A stretch of 64,000 nt of DNA from positions 1-64,000 of the forward strand of contig CAYOIZ010000011.1 in assembly GCA_964404165.1 (NCBI GenBank), written 5' to 3'. This document shows, one piece after another, positions 59,659 through 64,000 of the stretch (positions within the stretch are counted from its first letter, which is position 1; each line of letters begins with the position of its first letter). The translations under genes and the position numbers were made by a program. The DNA is from DASYLJ01 sp964404165 (GTDB lineage: Bacteria > Desulfobacterota > Binatia > DP-6). The notes beneath the pieces are model-generated. The model was not told the DNA's origin and ran no database searches. It saw nothing but the letters and a program-made list of their open reading frames with translations.

Positions 59659-60143
59659 GGCGGCTGCAAACGCTGAGAAGCGAGTTCGGAGCTTACCCTC
59701 GTTGCACCTGAGCGACAGCACGCTACTGAGCGCCGTATACCTATTGTATCGAGCTGTCCACCCGTGAGCCGCGCTACCCACGCGTGAGCCGCGAGGGCAG
59801 TAGGTCGCGGAACGCTGCCTCGTTCCCTGCTTGGTAGGCTGCCATCAGTATCTCGACTGGAGTTGCGTCGCTCACAGCGTTCCCTCGGGAGTACGACGAC
59901 CGGCATCCGACGTAACGCGCTCTCGCACGGGCCCCTCAGAGGAACCCGAGGCCGGGCGCCAGCCGGCCCGTTACGCACGACATGGGCCAACGTATTCCCG
60001 TTCGGGCCTCTAGCCTGCCTGCCAGCCAGCGCTTACCGGGGTAGTATCCGACCAGCATGGAGGTAGTCTGTGAAATCGCCGGTGGCGCGCACGGCATCAA
60101 CCAGCCGCTTCACGTCATAGCGTGAGCGCAGAAGGAGCAATCG
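59659..60143. other. Intergenic region, no gene seen
   Basis: About 480 bp, the end of the metal cluster. Frames here are low quality. A 12-bp near-direct repeat (CGTGAGCCGCG) lies at about 59763-59795. It should hold the promoter of the HMBD operon and of the plus-strand small gene. Confidence 0.4.
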
Positions 60144-60395
60144 ATGTTCAAGAAACTGCTTTGGGGTTTCGCGTTCGCGATGACTGTGACGAATGCCGCC
60201 TACGCTGGGCCCAACGACGGAATCCGGCCGGGGCCGTCGGCTCCTAGCTGGCTTCAGCCTACCCCTCCGCGTGCGCCATATGCGCTAACGGGCCAGGGTA
60301 CGAAGAGCACTGTCCCACCCAAAAGGTCGAGTTGCCGGACCCGGATGCCCCGACAGATCGGGAACAAGGTTACGATCGATTCGTGCGAGCGGTAG
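60144..60395 (+). CDS. Small exported protein, NDGIRPGPSAP family, copy 1
   Basis: An 83-aa protein with AAGGAG seven bases before ATG 60144 and signal MFKKLLWGFAFAMTVTNAAY. After it comes NDGIRPGPSAPSWLQPTPPR, then APYALTG, which is nearly identical to the protein at the right edge of the window. The C-terminal 30 residues are basic with two Cys (SSCRTRMPRQ, TIDSCER). Pro-rich and short; no known family. Probably periplasmic or surface-associated. Confidence 0.72.
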   Translation: MFKKLLWGFAFAMTVTNAAYAGPNDGIRPGPSAPSWLQPTPPRAPYALTGQGTKSTVPPKRSSCRTRMPRQIGNKVTIDSCER

Positions 60396-60556
60396 CCCAA
60401 GGCCTGTCGGGCACGTAGCCAAGGGGTATCGGGCACAGGGCGACCATATGCTCGACATCCCACAAGACGTGCCCGCCAAAGCTCAAGCAGGCCTGATAGA
60501 ACTCGTCCGGAGGGAACCAGGCGGCGTCGCGAGGAGCTGATGGCGAAGGGCCCTTG

Positions 60557-60587
60557 GGGGAGAGATCGCCTGTGGCGACCCCTCCCC
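60557..60587. terminator. Hairpin between convergent small genes
   Basis: GGGGAG (60557-60562) pairs with CTCCCC (60582-60587), and TCGCC (60566-60570) with GGCGA (60574-60578) around a TGT loop, with a small internal loop. It lies 17 bp after the minus-strand gene's stop. No T-run, so confidence is modest. Confidence 0.45.
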
Positions 60588-60603
60588 GTTGGACACCCCT
60601 AAC

Positions 60604-60984
60604 TTACTTCGCCGCCTTCGCCATCTCCCGTTCGGCCGCCGCCATCGCGCTATACATCTCGGCCTGCTGGTCGTAGGTCTTCGCGATGCTCTCACAGTGC
60701 TGCGGCATCGTGCTTCCGGCACTGACCTTACCGCCGGAACTTGCGGTCATCCCTTTGTAGGCCTCTGCCATCTTTCGGTGTTCGGAAGCCTTCGCCTTGG
60801 CTGCCGTCGCCTCCGTCTCGTACTCGCCAGCGAGCGCCTCGTGATCCGCTGCCGTCTTCGCCGCCTGCACCTTCTGCGCCGTGGCGCCCTCCTGCGCAGC
60901 AGCACCTGCCCATGTGGTAGGCAACGCGACCGCCACGAGTGCGGAAACGCCTGCGAGCGCTACGAGTACCTTTCCTAGCCGCAT
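60604..60984 (-). CDS. Small exported helical protein (KTPAD/QHC family), copy 3
   Basis: A 126-aa protein; GGAGGAGTC before ATG 60984 and signal RLGKVLVALAGVSALVAVAL. KVQAAKTAADHEALAGEYET, then KASEHRKMAEAYKGMT, then MPQHCESIAKTYDQQAEMYS match the family pattern. It is divergent from copy 4 across 344 bp, so the two may share a regulator such as the ECF sigma factor 1 kb away (inference). Longer in-frame starts to 61428 overlap copy 4 and are rejected. Confidence 0.82.
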   Translation of the reverse strand: MRLGKVLVALAGVSALVAVALPTTWAGAAAQEGATAQKVQAAKTAADHEALAGEYETEATAAKAKASEHRKMAEAYKGMTASSGGKVSAGSTMPQHCESIAKTYDQQAEMYSAMAAAEREMAKAAK

Positions 60985-61328
60985 GACTCCTCCATTCTGG
61001 TTTTGGGCATGGATGTGTATTGAGAACCCACGCTTAAGCAAGCTGTATACCGTGCGGTACATGCCGCGAGACCCGATAGCAGTCAATTCGGGTGAGTGGG
61101 AACCAGCCGAGGACCTCCTCGGCTCTAAATTCGTCCGGGCAAGCGGTTGCTTCAAATCCCTGGCGACGGGGTGTGAGCGTCGCGCCCGGTGTCGCTCCGC
61201 GAAGACTTGCGCGCGTGTTCGACCACGCATGCGTCGCAATGATGGGCTATCCCCCTCCTCAGGCTGGAGTATGGTTCCGCGTCGAGTAGCAAGATAATCC
61301 ATAACCGTAACAACCCTGGAGTGATCGC
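60985..61328. other. Divergent promoter region of two KTPAD/QHC paralogues
   Basis: 344 bp between divergent paralogous genes. It contains GGAG-type ribosome-binding sites at each edge. No strong common palindrome was seen. Confidence 0.45.
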
Positions 61329-61702
61329 ATGAACCGTAGCCGGAGTATAGGTTTGGGGTGGCGCTGTTGGCGCTCACCGCGTTCGCGTTGCCGGTTTTGT
61401 CCGCGCGGGCTGCCGACGACGCCGACATCGCCGCGAAAGTACAGTCCGCGAAAACGCCCGCGGATCACGAGCAGATCGCCAAGTTCTACGACGCCGAGTC
61501 GACGGCAGCGACGCAGAGCGCGGCCATGCACCGGAAGATGGCCAAGACCTACAAGGGCATGCCCGCTCAGTCGGGCGGCAAGGGTTCGGGCGTCAGTGCC
61601 ATGCCACAGCACTGTGAATCACTCGCCAAGAACTTCGATGCCGAGGCCGAGCACTTCAAGTCCATGGCCCAGACACATCGCGATCTCGCGAAGACCGCTT
61701 AG
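61329..61702 (+). CDS. Small exported helical protein (KTPAD/QHC family), copy 4, frameshifted in the signal peptide
   Basis: The ATG at 61329, with GGAG seven bases upstream, starts MNRSRSIGLG. The mature frame (VALLALTAFALPVLSARADD, AKVQSAKTPADHEQIAKFYD, MPQHCESLAKNFDAEAEHFK) is one base out, beginning as the GTG at 61358. Adding one G to the GGGG run (about 61355-61358) joins them into a perfect signal peptide. Either the G-run is a sequencing error or translation starts at GTG 61358. The 114-aa mature part is otherwise intact. Confidence 0.75.
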
Positions 61703-62002
61703 TATATCTTCCCAAGCATCGGAATGTGCGGGGGGGCCGGCTACTGCCGGTACCTCCGTTCCGTTTTTGGGTCGCGAAGGTCAAACTGACCCGCGGTGGT
61801 AACCCACGCCGATGGCGGCATGTATCGTTGCGGGGGCGCCTCCCATCAACCTACGCACTCAGGCGGGAATACGATACCCAGGGAAGAGCGTAACATCGCA
61901 AAGGTAGGGCCCTCGGAGGCGCGGCGGGACCGCGCTCTCAGCTCCTTTTTGGCTAGCAGCTGGCCGGCACGTTACGGTGTGCCGGCACCGACGTATTCCG
62001 AC
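61703..62002. other. Intergenic region, no gene seen
   Basis: 300 bp between the KTPAD/QHC gene and the ECF sigma gene. The sigma frame is open through part of it, but nothing supports a start upstream of 62003. Confidence 0.4.
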
Positions 62003-62608
62003 ATGACCAACGAAGCAGGGGACGTGACCCCGGACGAGATACTGATGGCGGCCTATCAGGCTGGAAACGAGCCCGCGTTTGTCGAGCTCTTCGATCGTTA
62101 TGCAGGACCGGTGTACGGCTTCCTCGTGCGCCGCTTGTCGGACCGTGGCCTGGCTGAAGACCTCTACCAGGAGGCCTTTCTTCGCCTCCATCGGGCGCGA
62201 CACACGTACGACTCCACGCGACCCTTTCGGGCATGGCTGTTCGGGATCGTCCACAACCTGCTGGCCGATGAATTGCGCCGGCGACACCGGATGCCGGAGG
62301 TGACGACCGAGGAGCTACAGGGCGACGGGTCGGTTGCAAGCCGTCGTCACGACATCGCGAGCGAGTCACAAACACCGGAGAGCCTCGTTGCTGCCCGACA
62401 GTCGAGCGCCGCGCTCAGCCGCGCCCTTACCGCACTGCCGTCCGACGAGGCGACCGTTCTGATTCTCGCCCGCATCGAGGGTATGTCCTACGAAGACATC
62501 GGAAGGCTCCTGGGCCGCTCCGCGGCTGCAACGAAGCAACTGGCGTACCGTGCGCTGAACCGTGTGAGAGCCAAGATGGTAGCTGACGGCCATGAGGAGG
62601 AGCCGTGA
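62003..62608 (+). CDS. ECF-family RNA polymerase sigma factor
   Basis: A 201-aa sigma factor. Region 2: FVELFDRYAGPVYGFLVRRL ... EDLYQEAFLRLHRARHTYDS ... RAWLFGIVHNLLADELRR. Region 4: LTALPSDEATVLILARIEGM, then SYEDIGRLLGRSAAATKQLA, then YRALNRVRAKM. ATG 62003 is chosen because the longer frame to 61796 has no conserved sequence. It overlaps the anti-sigma start by 4 bp (GTGA), so they are coupled. It may control the nearby exported proteins in response to envelope or metal stress (inference). Confidence 0.9.
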   Translation: MTNEAGDVTPDEILMAAYQAGNEPAFVELFDRYAGPVYGFLVRRLSDRGLAEDLYQEAFLRLHRARHTYDSTRPFRAWLFGIVHNLLADELRRRHRMPEVTTEELQGDGSVASRRHDIASESQTPESLVAARQSSAALSRALTALPSDEATVLILARIEGMSYEDIGRLLGRSAAATKQLAYRALNRVRAKMVADGHEEEP

Positions 62609-63489
62609 CGCAGACCGTGTCCTGTACTGAGTATCGGGCGTGGCTCGTGGAGTCATTCGCCGACATCTCGACGCCTGGCGATGGCGGGCTTTTTCGCTCG
62701 CACGCCGCGGGATGCCCCGATTGCCAATGGGCTGCAGCGGAGCTTCGAGCAAGCTGGGATGCGTTTCGTGCGTTGCCACCGCTCGAGCCACCCGCGCCGC
62801 TCAGGGAGCGCACGCGCGGAGCAGTGCTCCAGCTGATGGCCGAGGAACGTGCGACGGTATCCCGGCGCCGCTGGCTCGATGCCAGTCAGGTTCCCCTGTC
62901 AGTCGGCTCTGGCCTTCTCGTGGCGGCAGGAACCTTGTCGCTGCTTGGAGGCCTCATCTGGGGAAGCGCGTTGCCGCAAGGACATCTCTTCTTCTGTGCC
63001 GCGATTCTGACCGGACTGCTCGTCGGAGCGTTCTCCTGGATATACAGCGCAACAACCGTCAACGGCGTGCACCTCGACGCGGCTGCCCGCGTTGGTTTGC
63101 TAGCCCTCGCAATTACAGTCGCCGCAACGACGGCATGTCCCGAGCTGCACGTGCTCAGGTGGTGGGACGATTCCTTCGTGGGGCGGTTGTTTACAAACCT
63201 GCTTGGCGCCGGGGGGAGCTCCCTGGTGTTTGGCTTCGTCTATGGACTTTTCCCGGGCTTCCTTGCCGCACTCTTCGGTGGACGACTCCTGAGCGAACGA
63301 CCTCTCGCGAACGGGCTGGTCGCCGTCGGCGTTGTGTTCCTGCTAGCGACCCCGGTGATCTACTTGCAGTCCGCGCCCTTTACGTCGGGCGTCATCGCGA
63401 GCTGGCTGGCCGGTACCGCAGCCGGAACCCTCTGCGGCGTGTTCGGCGCACTCCGAGTGCGCCAGCGCGTAGCGCTCGCCGGAGCGTAG
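62605..63489 (+). CDS. Membrane anti-sigma factor with zinc-finger-like N-terminus
   Basis: A 294-aa protein with a GTG start. The N-terminal cytoplasmic part has HxxxCxxC at His33, Cys37, Cys40 (SHAAGCPDCQWAAAELRASW), the zinc-binding anti-sigma motif. A helix and about six membrane spans follow (VGSGLLVAAGTLSLLGGLIW, LFFCAAILTGLLVGAFSWIY, LVFGFVYGLFPGFLAALFGG, ANGLVAVGVVFLLATPVIYL and others). It would hold the adjacent ECF sigma factor at the membrane until a signal releases it. Multi-span anti-sigmas of this size are less common than single-span ones. Confidence 0.85.
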   Translation: MTQTVSCTEYRAWLVESFADISTPGDGGLFRSHAAGCPDCQWAAAELRASWDAFRALPPLEPPAPLRERTRGAVLQLMAEERATVSRRRWLDASQVPLSVGSGLLVAAGTLSLLGGLIWGSALPQGHLFFCAAILTGLLVGAFSWIYSATTVNGVHLDAAARVGLLALAITVAATTACPELHVLRWWDDSFVGRLFTNLLGAGGSSLVFGFVYGLFPGFLAALFGGRLLSERPLANGLVAVGVVFLLATPVIYLQSAPFTSGVIASWLAGTAAGTLCGVFGALRVRQRVALAGA

Positions 63490-63602
63490 GGCCGCAGCAT
63501 CCCTCAGTTGGGTTGTCGTCCGGCCAGAAGGCGACAGCCGAAGAGCGGTGCCCGCGGAGACGGCGTGCGCCTCCGAGAGCGCGCCTCGAGTAAGGTCACC
63601 GT

Positions 63603-63648
63603 CGGTATGAAGCGCAGGAGGCTCCCGGTATGAAGCGCAGGAGGCTCC
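63603..63648. repeat. 23-bp perfect tandem duplication
   Basis: CGGTATGAAGCGCAGGAGGC plus TCC occurs twice in a row (63603-63625 and 63626-63648). Each unit contains AGGAGG, and the second is followed by AATGACGC, so it places a ribosome-binding site before a short ORF at 63650. Probably a replication-slippage duplication. Confidence 0.8.
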
Positions 63649-63828
63649 AATGACGCACCGTGCCCTGTTACGAAAATCGGCGGCCGCCGTATTCCCATTC
63701 GTGATCCCCAAAGTCGCCGAAGTGCTTCTGGGACACACCGGGGCCGCGTCGCCGTTTGAACGGCGATGCCGGACACGGCATCAATGGGCCGTCTCACGCG
63801 GCGAGCGTGAGTACAGAAGGAGAATCCG

Positions 63829-64000
63829 ATGTTTGCAAAGTTTGTTGTGGGCCTCGTGGTTGCCGTGAGCCTGACCAGTGCCGCCAGCGCTGGCCTCAAT
63901 GACGGTATCCGTCCGGGTCCGTCCGCGCCTCAGTGGCTTCTGCCTGCTCAGCCCCGTGCCCCGTATGCGTTGACTGGATCGAGCAGGACGAACACGCCGC
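63829..64000 (+). CDS. Small exported protein, NDGIRPGPSAP family, copy 2, cut by window edge
   Basis: AGAAGGAGA before ATG 63829 and signal MFAKFVVGLVVAVSLTSAAS support the start. The mature part (NDGIRPGPSAPQWLLPAQPR, then APYALTG) repeats the 60.1-kb protein with small changes. The C-terminus is beyond the window. The two genes flank the sigma/anti-sigma pair and may belong to its regulon (inference). Confidence 0.75.
   Translation, partial: MFAKFVVGLVVAVSLTSAASAGLNDGIRPGPSAPQWLLPAQPRAPYALTGSSRTNTP

Noticed and set aside
63650..63868. 72-codon plus-strand ORF behind an AGGAGG
   Set aside because: It overlaps the ribosome-binding site and start of the next exported protein, has no recognisable motif, and its Shine-Dalgarno sequence belongs to a slippage repeat.
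1..64000. CRISPR array
   Set aside because: No regularly spaced repeats of 24-40 bp were seen; the only tandem repeat is the 23-bp duplication at 63603.

Overview
The window is high-GC DNA from a Gram-negative (diderm) bacterium: it has TolC-type outer-membrane factors, a CopB-type barrel, RND efflux and lipoproteins. The left end combines CaiB/BaiF CoA-transferase, crotonase, MaoC and DUF1329 proteins with a secreted protein carrying thrombospondin type 3 repeats. That mix suggests an uncultured Desulfobacterota/Binatota- or Myxococcota-like lineage. This placement is inference with low confidence.

Layout. (1) 1-9.2 kb is chromosomal: a truncated membrane protein, a CoA-transferase, a secreted calcium-repeat protein, a crotonase, a membrane protein, then a TetR-MaoC-DUF1329 unit behind an operator-like palindrome. 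(2) 9.6-27.9 kb is an accessory island of visibly different base composition. It carries a TPR protein, a 3' half of a tRNA-Phe (attachment-site-like), a 962-aa SF2 helicase with a nuclease-like tail, a run of co-directional genes (two unknowns, a nuclease-like protein, a small protein, an AlbA_2 protein, a RES-domain protein), an IS3 remnant, a collagen-like exported protein divergent from an XRE regulator, an AlpA-like regulator and a large serine recombinase. It looks like a defence/mobile island. (3) 28.1-59.7 kb is a metal (mainly copper) resistance and periplasmic redox region, all on the minus strand, with dense 4-bp start/stop overlaps. (4) 60-64 kb holds small exported proteins, an ECF sigma factor and its zinc-type anti-sigma.

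How the metal region works, by family. Periplasmic copper is oxidised by three multicopper oxidases (33.1, 53.0 and 56.1 kb). It is bound by Met-rich, HMBD and Cys-rich Csp1-like proteins and exported by a CusCBA-type RND system. A copper P1B-ATPase would pump it from the cytosol, but that gene is frameshifted here. A P2-type (Ca2+-like) ATPase is embedded in the cus operon. A cyclase fused to a YHS metal-binding domain sits in one operon and may link metal to a nucleotide signal.

The most unusual unit is the four-gene operon at 35.6-40.0 kb: a Spy/CpxP-like protein, a membrane-anchored FAD/NAD/2Fe-2S reductase, a membrane protein with two His-x13-His helices, and a seven-heme c-type cytochrome. 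It reads as a split NOX/ferric-reductase-like chain moving electrons from NAD(P)H across the membrane to a multiheme cytochrome. A second notable feature is a chimeric block at 41.4-42.9 kb, assembled from copies of 52.6-53.1 kb and 31.2-32.2 kb. It carries the same frameshift in the ATPase as its source, so biology and assembly artefact must be told apart.
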